DNA from: JAEYXS01 sp943367715
GTDB lineage: Bacteria; Verrucomicrobiota; Verrucomicrobiia; Limisphaerales; JAEYXS01
Direction: 5' to 3'
Assembly: GCA_943367715.1 (NCBI GenBank)
Contig: CALRJY020000010.1
Coordinates: forward strand, 112,402 to 176,401
Length of the DNA stretch: 64,000 nt
Below, piece after piece: positions 15,686-23,486 of the stretch; position 1 is the first letter of the stretch, and every line of letters starts with the position of its first letter. The notes beneath the pieces are model-generated. The model ran no database searches. It was not told the DNA's origin and saw only the letters and a list, made by a program, of their open reading frames with translations. The position numbers were made by a program, and so were the translations under genes.

Positions 15686-17596
15686 ATGAAACGCGCTTTC
15701 ATCTTTCTCAGCCTCTTCGTCGCTTTGTTGGCCCAGGCCGCCGACCGCCCCAACGTCCTCTGGATCACCAGTGAGGATAATGGCCCGCAGCTTGGCTGCT
15801 ACGGTGACACCTACGCCACCACGCCCAACCTCGACGCCCTCGCCAAACGCGGCATGCTCTATCGCAAAGCGTGGTCCTGCGCGCCTGTCTGCGCCCCCGC
15901 CCGCACCACCATCATTTCCGGCATCTATCCCACTTCCACTGGTGCCGAGCACATGCGCAGCGAGGTGAACCTGCCTGCTGGCTTCAAGATGTATCCGCAA
16001 TTCCTACGCGAAGCCGGTTACTATTGCAGCAACAACAGCAAGGAAGATTACAACCTCGTGAAACCCGGTCAGGTCTGGGACGAATCCTCCGCCAAGGCTC
16101 ATTGGAAAAATCGCGCCTCCGGCCAGCCCTTCTTCGCTGTCTTTAACTCCACTGTTAGCCACGAAAGCCAGCTCCGCACCCGCCCGCATACCGCCGTGCA
16201 TGATCCGGCCAAAGTCCGCGTGCCCGCCTATCATCCGGACATTCCGGAAGTGCGTCAGGACTGGGCACAGTATTACGACAAGATCACCGAGATGGACACC
16301 ATTGCCGGCAAAAACATGAAGGAACTCGATGAAGCTGGCTTGGCTGAAAACACCATCATCTTCTACTACGGCGATCACGGCTCCGGCATGCCCCGCAGCA
16401 AACGCTGGCCTTACAACTCCGGCCTGCACGTCCCCCTCATCGTTTACTTCCCACCCAAGTACCAGCACCTCGCACCGAAGGATTATAAGCCCGGCGGTGA
16501 ATCCTCCCGCCTCGTCAGCTTTGTGGATCTCGCGCCCACCTTGCTCTCGCTCATCGACGTGAAGCCGCCCGCCTGGATGCAAGGCAACGCTTTCGCCGGT
16601 AAATACGATGCTGCGCCTCAACCGTACGTTTACGGTTTTCGCGGCCGCATGGATGAACGCTACGACCTCGTCCGCTCCGTGCGCGATGACCGTTACATCT
16701 ACATCCGCCATTACATGCCGCATCTGCCCTACGGCCAGTATCTCAACTACATGTTCCAGACACCCACCACGCGTCTCTGGAAACAGCTCTATGACGAAGG
16801 CAAACTGAACACCGCCCAATCCCGCTTCTGGCAGACCAAGCCTAGCGAAGAACTCTACGACTTGCAGAATGACCGCGATGAGATCAACAACCTCGCCACC
16901 TCCAAGGATCATGCGGAGATTTTGAATCGCTTGCGGAAAGCCCATGAAGAATGGGTGATGAAAACCCGCGACATCGGCTTCCTGCCGGAAGGTGAAGTCC
17001 ACGCTCGCGCCAAAGGCTCGTCGCCTTATGAAGTCGCGCAAAACGACCAGACCTATCCGCTCAAGAAAATCCACGCCATGGCTGCCCTCGCCTCCTCGCT
17101 CAAAGCCGATGCACTACCCGAACTCAAACGCGGCCTGAAAGACAGCGACAGCGCCGTCCGCTGGTGGGCCGCCCAAGGCATCCTCATGCGCGGCGAATCC
17201 GCCATCAAACAATCCCTGCCTGAACTTCGTGCTGCCTTGAAAGATTCCTCCACCTACGTCCGCAACACCAGCGCCGAAGCCCTCGGTCGTTTCGGTGAGG
17301 CTTCCGATCTCAATCCGAGCCTCGCCATCCTCATCGCCGATGCCGACTTCACCAAGACCGGTTTCTACTCCGCCCTCTACGCCCTCAACGGCATCGACCA
17401 TCTCGAAGCCAAGGCGAAGGCCAACGTCACCGGCATCAAAGCCCTGCCCAATGAACTGACTGGTTATCCCGGCAAACTCGGCGAATACATCCCCCGCCTG
17501 CAAGAGCGCATCCTCGACAACCTCGGCGAGAAAATCACCCGCGCCCCCGGCGAAGCCCCCGCCGCCAAGGGCAAGAAAAAGAAGAAGGCGGAATAA
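15686..17596 (+). CDS. Exported sulfatase (heparan N-sulfatase-like) with C-terminal HEAT repeats
   Basis: 636 residues with a signal peptide ending near residue 19. The sulfatase domain spans about 20-450. Motif CAPAR (Cys69-Arg73) carries the Cys that an FGE enzyme would convert to formylglycine. TSEDNG (29-33) supplies metal ligands, and YGDHGSGMPRSKRWPYNSG contains the usual Asp-His pair. Residues about 465-610 are HEAT-like helical repeats (ALKDSSTYVRNTSAEALGRFG), and the tail is Lys-rich. Likely removes sulfate from a sulfated polysaccharide; the HEAT part may dock it on a partner. Divergent DUF1080 gene next door supports a role in sugar breakdown. Confidence 0.85.
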   Translation: MKRAFIFLSLFVALLAQAADRPNVLWITSEDNGPQLGCYGDTYATTPNLDALAKRGMLYRKAWSCAPVCAPARTTIISGIYPTSTGAEHMRSEVNLPAGFKMYPQFLREAGYYCSNNSKEDYNLVKPGQVWDESSAKAHWKNRASGQPFFAVFNSTVSHESQLRTRPHTAVHDPAKVRVPAYHPDIPEVRQDWAQYYDKITEMDTIAGKNMKELDEAGLAENTIIFYYGDHGSGMPRSKRWPYNSGLHVPLIVYFPPKYQHLAPKDYKPGGESSRLVSFVDLAPTLLSLIDVKPPAWMQGNAFAGKYDAAPQPYVYGFRGRMDERYDLVRSVRDDRYIYIRHYMPHLPYGQYLNYMFQTPTTRLWKQLYDEGKLNTAQSRFWQTKPSEELYDLQNDRDEINNLATSKDHAEILNRLRKAHEEWVMKTRDIGFLPEGEVHARAKGSSPYEVAQNDQTYPLKKIHAMAALASSLKADALPELKRGLKDSDSAVRWWAAQGILMRGESAIKQSLPELRAALKDSSTYVRNTSAEALGRFGEASDLNPSLAILIADADFTKTGFYSALYALNGIDHLEAKAKANVTGIKALPNELTGYPGKLGEYIPRLQERILDNLGEKITRAPGEAPAAKGKKKKKAE

Positions 17597-17607
17597 ATCA
17601 GTGGACC

Positions 17608-17637
17608 GCGGCTGTGTTCCCCCAAGGAACCAGCCGC
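17608..17637. other. Imperfect hairpin after the sulfatase gene
   Basis: GCGGCTG ... CAGCCGC with an inner GTTCC/GGAAC stem. No T-run follows on either strand, so termination is uncertain. It lies between two convergent genes. Confidence 0.4.
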
Positions 17638-17665
17638 AGCGCGTGCGAATGCTCAGTGGTAAAAA

Positions 17666-18121
17666 CTAAATTTTACCTCCCTCGAATGGTGGCCTCGTTT
17701 TCAGCCGCTTGAACCATTCTCGATTTCCACCGATTGGGATCCAATACTTGTCCTTCTCAAAATGGATGTGGTAGATGCACCATTCGCCTTCTATTTGCCC
17801 TTGATATTGGATGACCAGAGAAAAAGAGTTTCTGGCCACGATCTCATACCGATGGGTGAATTCATAATCATCCATCTTCCCCTTCATCAAACTGGGGGTG
17901 TATTCGAGAACGAGTTTGCCAAAGATATCGGACAAGATTTTTCGTTTGGCGGGCGAAAGGCCTTTTCTGAACCGCCATTCCTTCAAGGTCGCTCTCTTGT
18001 CTGACTTCCACACTCCCCGCAGCCGTTTGTCGACAACACCCTTTCTTGCGGTTGGCTTCTTGGAATCCTTGTCTTGCACACGCGAACAATGCGAGAACGG
18101 GTCCCAGACGTCAATTCTCAC
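17666..18121 (-). CDS. Hypothetical protein
   Basis: 151 residues. Basic and soluble: an N-terminal Lys/Arg-rich half (RKGVVDKRLRGVWKSDKRATLKE) and a beta-rich C-terminal half with aromatic residues (WCIYHIHFEKDKYWIPIGG). The start is not certain because the first residues overlap the promoter of the divergent methyltransferase gene. The GVW...LKEWRFRKGLSPAKR pattern recalls lipocalin-like 'TIGR03067/DUF' proteins of planctomycetes only loosely; no family assigned. Confidence 0.5.
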   Translation of the reverse strand: MRIDVWDPFSHCSRVQDKDSKKPTARKGVVDKRLRGVWKSDKRATLKEWRFRKGLSPAKRKILSDIFGKLVLEYTPSLMKGKMDDYEFTHRYEIVARNSFSLVIQYQGQIEGEWCIYHIHFEKDKYWIPIGGNREWFKRLKTRPPFEGGKI

Positions 18122-18157
18122 ACTTGCCCGCTTTCAGAAATCGCCTACCGTAACTCC

Positions 18158-18934
18158 ATGCCCATCCTGTTCTATCTCTTGGCGCTGGTGATCTGCGCTT
18201 CTTCGTCCCATGCCCAGGAAAAAGCAGCCGCACCCGCGTCTGCCAATACCAACGCTGCGCCTGCCCGCTATGAACAACGCCATCGCATCGTCCCCGGTGG
18301 CACCGGCCGCTACTACATGGAACGTGAGATCGCTCACGTCGTTTCCGGCAATGAAACCCTCAAATGGCTGGAGCGTCCTGAGCGTGAACGCGAGGAGGAT
18401 ACCAGCACGATGGTCAAACTGCTGGCCTTAAAACCCGGTGAAAAAGCCGCCGACATTGGCGCGGGCACGGGTTACATCACCCGCCGTCTGGCCGAGGAAG
18501 TCGGGCCCACAGGGAAAGTTTACGCCGTGGAGATCAACTTGGAGATGATCGAACTTCTCCAGGAGGACATTAAAAAGCGGGGCCTCACCAATGTCGTCTC
18601 CGTTCTCAGCACTGAAAAGGATCCCAAGCTCGCGGCGAACTCGCTCGATCTGATTGTGATGGTCGATGTCTATCACGAGTTCATCTATCCCTACGAAATG
18701 ATGGAGAAAATGATCGCCTCGCTAAAACCCGATGGTCGCCTCGTGTTCGTCGAATTCAAGGCTGAGAATAAGAGCCTCGGCATTTATGAGGCGCACAAAA
18801 TGTCCGAAGTTCAGGTGAAAAAAGAGGCCCTCATCCATCCTGCCCTGGAGTGGTCCCAAACCCATACCAACCTCTCCTGGCAACACGTCATCGTCTTCAA
18901 AAAGAAAGCCGCCACTCCTGTTAAAGATCGTTAA
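18158..18934 (+). CDS. Class I SAM-dependent methyltransferase with signal peptide
   Basis: 258 residues from the ATG at 18158, which yields a clean signal peptide (PILFYLLALVICASSSHAQ). The longer frame to 18074 is not used. After an Ala-rich linker and a conserved-looking HRIVPGGTGRYYMEREIAHVV segment comes the methyltransferase fold: motif I AADIGAGTGYITRR near residue 120, acidic VEIN at the end of strand 2, and VMVDVYHEF in place of motif II. Family: ubiquinone/menaquinone-type class I methyltransferases. The export signal is the odd part, because SAM is made in the cytoplasm. The segment could act as a membrane anchor instead. Confidence 0.8.
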   Translation: MPILFYLLALVICASSSHAQEKAAAPASANTNAAPARYEQRHRIVPGGTGRYYMEREIAHVVSGNETLKWLERPEREREEDTSTMVKLLALKPGEKAADIGAGTGYITRRLAEEVGPTGKVYAVEINLEMIELLQEDIKKRGLTNVVSVLSTEKDPKLAANSLDLIVMVDVYHEFIYPYEMMEKMIASLKPDGRLVFVEFKAENKSLGIYEAHKMSEVQVKKEALIHPALEWSQTHTNLSWQHVIVFKKKAATPVKDR

Positions 18935-18983
18935 ATCAAGATTCGTGAATAGTTAAACCGCTCCAAAATCCACCGCCTTTGCA

Positions 18984-19080
18984 GTGCCAGCGGCACGACC
19001 CGATGGTAGCCGTGGGTGAAGCGCAGCAAACCCACGGACAACCATTTGAAAACAACTCAAGTCGCGTAGCGACGACCCGA
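18984..19080. repeat. Intergenic multi-hairpin element
   Basis: Three perfect small hairpins follow each other: GTGCC/GGCAC (18984-18996), CCGTGGGT/ACCCACGG (19010-19037) and GTCGC/GCGAC (19061-19073). The string CGACCCGA occurs at both ends. From memory similar 'GTGCCAGCGGCACGA...AGCCGTGGGT' strings are scattered in planctomycete genomes. No coding frame is credible here. Confidence 0.65.
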
Positions 19081-19110
19081 CCTTATCTGGACGTTGGATG
19101 TTCCCCTCCC

Positions 19111-19140
19111 TCATCTGCGCCTATCTGCGTTCATCTGCGG
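19111..19140. repeat. Short-period intergenic motif, three 10-base units
   Basis: TCATCTGCGC, CTATCTGCGT, TCATCTGCGG followed by TTA. Lies after the stop of the minus-strand TPR gene. Confidence 0.8.
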
Positions 19141-19158
19141 TTAGCTTCCCCCTCATTT

Positions 19159-19177
19159 GCCTGCCGGTGCAACCGGC
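19159..19177. repeat. Dispersed 19-base motif, copy 1
   Basis: GCCTGCCGGTGCAACCGGC contains the hairpin GCCGGT/ACCGGC. It is identical to 54479-54497, just upstream of arsR. Confidence 0.85.
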
Positions 19178-19197
19178 TTCGATGTTTTCCCATCAAC

Positions 19198-19725
19198 TCA
19201 CAACGCCTGTATCCGGTTCCACAACGGCTTCAAATCCTCATCCACGATCGCCATCGCCTTGATCGCCCGCACATCCCCCGCGATATCCATCGCCCGTTGC
19301 AACCACACCCACGCCTCATCCAGCCGCCCCATCTGCGCCGCATAACACGCCAGATTATACGGAATGATCTTCTCCTTCGGAAACTGGTCCGCTGCTGGAC
19401 GCAACGCATGCCACGCCTTTTCCAATCCCCCACCCGGCGCGCGCCGCAGACTGTATGCCCGATGCACCCAGCCAAAAGAATCCTGCGGCGCCACCTCGAT
19501 CAACCGCTCGGCCACCACTAGTGACTCCGTCCACTCCTTCACTTCCGCATGCAATTGCCACAGCAGCTCCAGCACCTCAGGCTGATCCCGCCCCGCTGAG
19601 GTCAGCTCCCGCAGTTCATTCACCGCCTCGCGTGAGTTGCCCAGCATCGACCAGCCGATCGCCGCATCGAAGAACAGATTGTCCGGATGCTCGAACCGAG
19701 GTTTATGCTGTTTTTTGATCGCCAT
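19198..19725 (-). CDS. Cytoplasmic TPR protein
   Basis: 175 residues from the ATG at 19725, preceded by an AGGGAG ribosome site at good spacing. The frame to 19767 is not used. Entirely helical with about four tetratricopeptide-like units: FFDAAIGWSMLGNSREAVNEL, VLELLWQLHAEVKEWTESLVVAERLIEVAP, WVHRAYSLRRAPGGGLEKAWHAL and PYNLACYAAQMGRLDEAWVWLQRAMD. No signal peptide. Probably a protein-interaction scaffold; partner unknown. I recall similar short TPR proteins in many Verrucomicrobia. Confidence 0.75.
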   Translation of the reverse strand: MAIKKQHKPRFEHPDNLFFDAAIGWSMLGNSREAVNELRELTSAGRDQPEVLELLWQLHAEVKEWTESLVVAERLIEVAPQDSFGWVHRAYSLRRAPGGGLEKAWHALRPAADQFPKEKIIPYNLACYAAQMGRLDEAWVWLQRAMDIAGDVRAIKAMAIVDEDLKPLWNRIQAL

Positions 19726-19833
19726 GCGCTGCTCCCTAAAAGTGGAACCCAAAACCCCGGAAAGCAAGCCACAGAAAGCGGAGCGGCAGTTTCACACACC
19801 TCAAAGCATGCAGACTCAAAACAGGCACAGCGG

Positions 19834-19890
19834 CAACAAATGTTCCCCCTCTCCCCTCAATGGGGAGAGGGCCGGGGTGAGGGGTGAGAG
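19834..19890. repeat. CCCTCTCCCC palindromic repeat, copy 1
   Basis: Stem CCCTCTCCCC/GGGGAGAGGG (19847-19871) with a 5-base loop, then CCGGGGTGAGGGGTGAGAG. Near-identical to 54948-55002 and related to 58384-58430. This type of repeat is known from many unrelated bacterial genomes. It lies inside the over-long upstream extension of the GH31 frame. Confidence 0.85.
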
Positions 19891-19957
19891 AGCCAAGCGC
19901 TCAAAGAAACTCCACCGTTCCCTTGAGCTAACAGCTTGTTCCGTCTTTACTCAGCGC

Positions 19958-22327
19958 ATGGGCAAACGGCCGGAACCGAAACCAATTTTATTCGCTGACC
20001 TCGCGCTGAAGACCGCTTCCGCGCAAACCGCGTCCTTCGCTGCCAAGGCCGGACGCATCGAACTCTCCGTCCTCGCCCCCGACCTCATCCGCCTGCGCGT
20101 CACTCGTAACAAATCTTTTAATGAAGGCTCCTTCGCTGTCGTCGAGCAATCCCGGCCCGCCGTCTCCACAAGCATCAAAGAGCTTAAGCGACACGTCGAA
20201 GTCAGCACCGAGCAGTTCCGCTTCCGCCTCGATAAAGCCCGCGGCACCTGGCGCATCACCGATGCCCAAGGCTGGGTAATTCTCGAAAGCCCCAGCGCCA
20301 TAGAGCACAGCAAGAAAACCGGCTTCACTGTGCGCCTCGGCTTGGAGAAGAAGGAGAGCATCATGGGCCTCGGTGAATGCACCGGCCCGCTCAACAAACG
20401 CGGCCTCATCCGCGATTTCTGGAACATCGATGTCCTCGGACACGCCTCCTGCATGCATCCGGCTTTGCGCAGTCTCTACATCGCGATCCCCTTCGGCATC
20501 GGCTGGCGACAAGGTCGCGCCTTCGGCATCTTCTGGGATAATCCCGGCCGTCAATCTTGGGACCTCGGCTGCACCTCTGATGACACCTGGAAGATGACCG
20601 CCACCACCGGCGATGTGGATCTCTACATCTTCCTCGGCCCGGGCCTGCCGCAGATCGTCTCCCGCTTCAGCGAACTCACCGGCCGCATGCCCCTGCCGCC
20701 CAAGTGGTCGCTCGGCTATCACCAATCGCGCTACGGCTATCCCTCCCGCGAACGCATCGAAGAAGTCGCCCGCACCTTGCGCCGCAAACAGATCCCGTGC
20801 GATTCCATCCATCTGGATATACCCCACATGGATGCCTACCGCGTCTTCACCTTCGGCAAGACGTTTCCGAAGCCCGGCGAGATGATCCGCAAGCTCGCCA
20901 TCAAAGGCTTCAAGCTCACCGCTATCCTTGACCCAGGCGTGAAGATCGATCGCAAATTCCCCGTCTATCAAAGCGGCCACCGTTTCGATGCCTTCGTGAA
21001 AGACGCGCACGGCAAAGACGTCGTGGGCAAAGTGTGGCCCGGCAAATCCGTCTTCCCCGATTTCTTCCAACTCGATGTCCGCAACTGGTGGGGTGATGAA
21101 CAAGCCGCTCTCAGCCGCCTCGGCATCTTGGGCCTCTGGAATGACATGAGCGAACCCGCCGCCTTCGATCTTCCCGGCAAGACGCTGCCCTGCACTGCCA
21201 AGCATCACACCACGTTCGGCGTGAAGACGCATGCGGAAGTCCACAACGCCTACGGCCAGTGCATGACCCACGCCACGTATGAAGGCATGCTCGCCGCCGC
21301 ACCGGATCGACGCCCCTTCGTGCTGAGCCGCGGCGGTTATGCTGGCATCCAGCGCTACGCCGCCATCTCCACCGGTGACAACAGCTCTACCTGGGAAAAC
21401 CTCGCCGAGACGATTCCCATGCTGCTCAATCTCAGCCTGAGCGGCGTCCCCAACTGCGGTGCCGATGTCGGCGGCTTCCTCGAGAATGCCTTCGGCGAGA
21501 TCCTCACGCGCTGGATTCAGCTCGCCACGTTCACCCCCTATTTCCGCAATCACACGAACAACGAATCGAAGGACCAAGAGCCTTGGGCCTTTGGCACCGA
21601 GGTGGAAGGCATCTGCCGCCGTTACATCCAGCTTCGTTACCAATTGCTTCCCTATCTCTACTGCCTCTTTGCTGAAGCACGCGAAACCGGCACGCCCATC
21701 ATGCGCCCGCTCGCCTGGCACCATCCTCAAGACGCGATTGCCTCAAGCTGCGGCGACCAGTTCCTGCTGGGTGAAAACGTCCTCGTCGCCCCCATCCTCC
21801 AACCGGCTGGCGTGGCCCGCAGCGTCTATCTGCCACGCGGCACCTGGTTCAATTTCTGGAACGGCGAAGCCTTCGATGGCGGCCAGCACATCCTCGTGCA
21901 AGCCCCGCTCGACATGCTCCCCGTCTTCGTCCGCGCTGGCACGATTCTCCCCTTCGGCCCCGTGCAACAATACGTCGGCGAAGTGGCCGAGCCTTTCCAA
22001 GTCCTCCACATCTGGCCCGGCGGCCATGGCGTGCTGGAATGGTATGAAGACGATGGCTTCTCGAACGAGTATCTCACCGGCCAATTCAGCCGCCGCCGCA
22101 TTGAGACCAAGCCCATAGGCGAACAGACCGAAATCATCATCGGCGCCAGCGAAGGCGAATTCCAAAGCCCGCACCAAGCCTGGCGCATCATGCTCCATCA
22201 GCAGGACAAGAAACCGAAGCTGACCATCAACGGCCGCAGCTTCACCCCGCATCACGAGAAAGAATGGGGCTTGGCGATCATCGATCTGCCAGTGGTGAAG
22301 CAGGAGATACGGGTAACAGTGAAATAG
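19958..22327 (+). CDS. Glycoside hydrolase family 31 (alpha-glucosidase / alpha-xylosidase type)
   Basis: 789 residues from the ATG at 19958. The longest frame begins at 19637 but its first 107 codons run through the palindromic repeat and antisense to the TPR gene. The N-terminal beta-sandwich spans about 1-240. The (beta/alpha)8 barrel has HLDIPHMD (286-292), the nucleophile motif WNDMSEP (Asp396), the acid/base region STGDNSSTWENL (Asp474) and GADVGGF (501-507). C-terminal beta domains follow from about 600. No signal peptide, so it is probably cytoplasmic, acting on alpha-linked glucosides or xylosides. Monocistronic. Confidence 0.9.
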   Translation: MGKRPEPKPILFADLALKTASAQTASFAAKAGRIELSVLAPDLIRLRVTRNKSFNEGSFAVVEQSRPAVSTSIKELKRHVEVSTEQFRFRLDKARGTWRITDAQGWVILESPSAIEHSKKTGFTVRLGLEKKESIMGLGECTGPLNKRGLIRDFWNIDVLGHASCMHPALRSLYIAIPFGIGWRQGRAFGIFWDNPGRQSWDLGCTSDDTWKMTATTGDVDLYIFLGPGLPQIVSRFSELTGRMPLPPKWSLGYHQSRYGYPSRERIEEVARTLRRKQIPCDSIHLDIPHMDAYRVFTFGKTFPKPGEMIRKLAIKGFKLTAILDPGVKIDRKFPVYQSGHRFDAFVKDAHGKDVVGKVWPGKSVFPDFFQLDVRNWWGDEQAALSRLGILGLWNDMSEPAAFDLPGKTLPCTAKHHTTFGVKTHAEVHNAYGQCMTHATYEGMLAAAPDRRPFVLSRGGYAGIQRYAAISTGDNSSTWENLAETIPMLLNLSLSGVPNCGADVGGFLENAFGEILTRWIQLATFTPYFRNHTNNESKDQEPWAFGTEVEGICRRYIQLRYQLLPYLYCLFAEARETGTPIMRPLAWHHPQDAIASSCGDQFLLGENVLVAPILQPAGVARSVYLPRGTWFNFWNGEAFDGGQHILVQAPLDMLPVFVRAGTILPFGPVQQYVGEVAEPFQVLHIWPGGHGVLEWYEDDGFSNEYLTGQFSRRRIETKPIGEQTEIIIGASEGEFQSPHQAWRIMLHQQDKKPKLTINGRSFTPHHEKEWGLAIIDLPVVKQEIRVTVK

Positions 22328-22341
22328 CAGTTTGAAGGGCG

Positions 22342-22707
22342 CTATCTGCTCTGCGGGTATTTGCTATGGGCTGAAATCCACCCTGAATCCCCAAACATCT
22401 CTCCGTGTAATCCATCCGAGAGCTTCGCAACTTCTTTTCCATCCACCGTTATCTTGATTTCGCCACCGCCATCCGAAGCCTCTTGAATCGCAAAGAGAAA
22501 ATCATGCATTCCGGTGACTGTAGTTCGCTCTACGATATCGCGGACGATTTGCTTTTGTTCTTCAGTCAAACTTGACGCCCTCTTTTGAAGAGCTTGCAGA
22601 CTTGGGGCCTTCCATTTCCCCGCCAGCAACATGTCTGCATCTTGGATCATTTTGTCGCGCAGGTTTTGCACGATGAACTCACCGAACTTATCAAGTGGCT
22701 TTTTCAT
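22342..22707 (-). CDS. Small hypothetical protein
   Basis: 121 residues, convergent with the GH31 gene, with only 14 bases between the stops. Helical first half (LDKFGEFIVQNLRDKMIQDADMLLAG, with SLTEEQKQIVRDIVERTTVTGMHDFLFAI), then a short beta part with GGGEIKITVDGKEV. The composition is that of a real small cytoplasmic protein, and homologues are likely, but I cannot name the family. Confidence 0.6.
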   Translation of the reverse strand: MKKPLDKFGEFIVQNLRDKMIQDADMLLAGKWKAPSLQALQKRASSLTEEQKQIVRDIVERTTVTGMHDFLFAIQEASDGGGEIKITVDGKEVAKLSDGLHGEMFGDSGWISAHSKYPQSR

Positions 22708-22772
22708 TGCGGATGGAGCCGTATCATAAGTTTATCCATACCTTTCGGTCAAAACCAGAATCAGCATGCTGC

Positions 22773-22852
22773 GGAGCGCCGGTCTCCGACCCGGCGCGGT
22801 TGTTCGTTTGCTTATCCTCTGCCAACCGCGCCGGACCGGAGGTCGGCGCTCC
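22773..22852. repeat. 30-bp imperfect inverted repeat between genes
   Basis: The left arm 22773-22802 and right arm 22823-22852 match at 26 of 30 positions; two of the four differences would be G-U pairs in RNA. The 20-base loop is AT-rich. It sits between the divergent starts of the hypothetical gene and the Lrp gene. Confidence 0.85.
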
Positions 22853-22904
22853 AATGGATTGATAAAAAGCGTGCAGCCCCGCCCCATTTCTGTCTAATGA
22901 AGGC

Positions 22905-23384
22905 ATGGATGCTTTGTTGAAGTTGTTACATGAGAACGCGGCCCTGAAGCCGGCGCAGTTGTCGGCCATGCTGAACCAGCCGGAGGCGGATATCACCGCC
23001 AAGATCCGCGCCTATGAGGAAGATGAGGTAATCCTCGGCTACCGCACCATCCTCAATGAGGAAAAGTTGGGCGTGAACATCGTCCGCGCCGTGATCGAAG
23101 TGAAGATCACGCCCGAGCGCGAAGGCGGCTTCGACCGCATCGCCCAGCGCATCGCCAAGTATGACGAGGTGCGCTCCTGCTACCTCATGTCCGGCGGCTA
23201 CGACTTGCTCGTGATCGTGGAAGGCGAAGACCTGCGCGAGGTCGCCCGGTTCGTCTCCGAGAAGCTCGCCACCATCCAGGGCGTCCTCTCCACCGGCACG
23301 CACTTCATGCTCAAGCCCTACAAAGAACAGGGCGTGCTCATGAAGAAAGAACGCAACGAAGAGCGCCTGGCCGTCTCGCCCTAA
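22905..23384 (+). CDS. Lrp/AsnC family transcriptional regulator
   Basis: 159 residues. An N-terminal winged helix-turn-helix (about 1-50: LLKLLHENAALKPAQLSAML, then ITAKIRAYEEDEVILGYRTILN) is followed by a RAM ligand-binding domain (about 60-140: AVIEVKITPEREGGF, VRSCYLMSGGYDLLVIVEG, GVLSTGTHFMLKPYKEQGV). Family members bind amino acids and act as octamers or similar. The HTH is shorter than in E. coli Lrp, as usual for 'feast-famine' types. A terminator follows. No adjacent target operon is obvious, so regulation of distant genes or of itself is likely. Confidence 0.9.
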   Translation: MDALLKLLHENAALKPAQLSAMLNQPEADITAKIRAYEEDEVILGYRTILNEEKLGVNIVRAVIEVKITPEREGGFDRIAQRIAKYDEVRSCYLMSGGYDLLVIVEGEDLREVARFVSEKLATIQGVLSTGTHFMLKPYKEQGVLMKKERNEERLAVSP

Positions 23385-23407
23385 GCTCCCGAAATAATTT
23401 AAACACG

Positions 23408-23436
23408 AAGGCCGCAACACACGTTGCGGCCTTTCC
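23408..23436 (+). terminator. Terminator after the Lrp-family gene
   Basis: Stem AAGGCCGCAAC / GTTGCGGCCTT with a 4-base loop and a short T-run. Confidence 0.8.
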
Positions 23437-23486
23437 GTTTCGTTGAGCGTGCATTTCATTCGCGCATCAGCTAAAGTGTGTCATCA

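Noticed and set aside
19988..21730. Long minus-strand frame opposite the GH31 gene (580 codons)
   Set aside because: Shadow frame; the GH31 motifs prove the plus strand.
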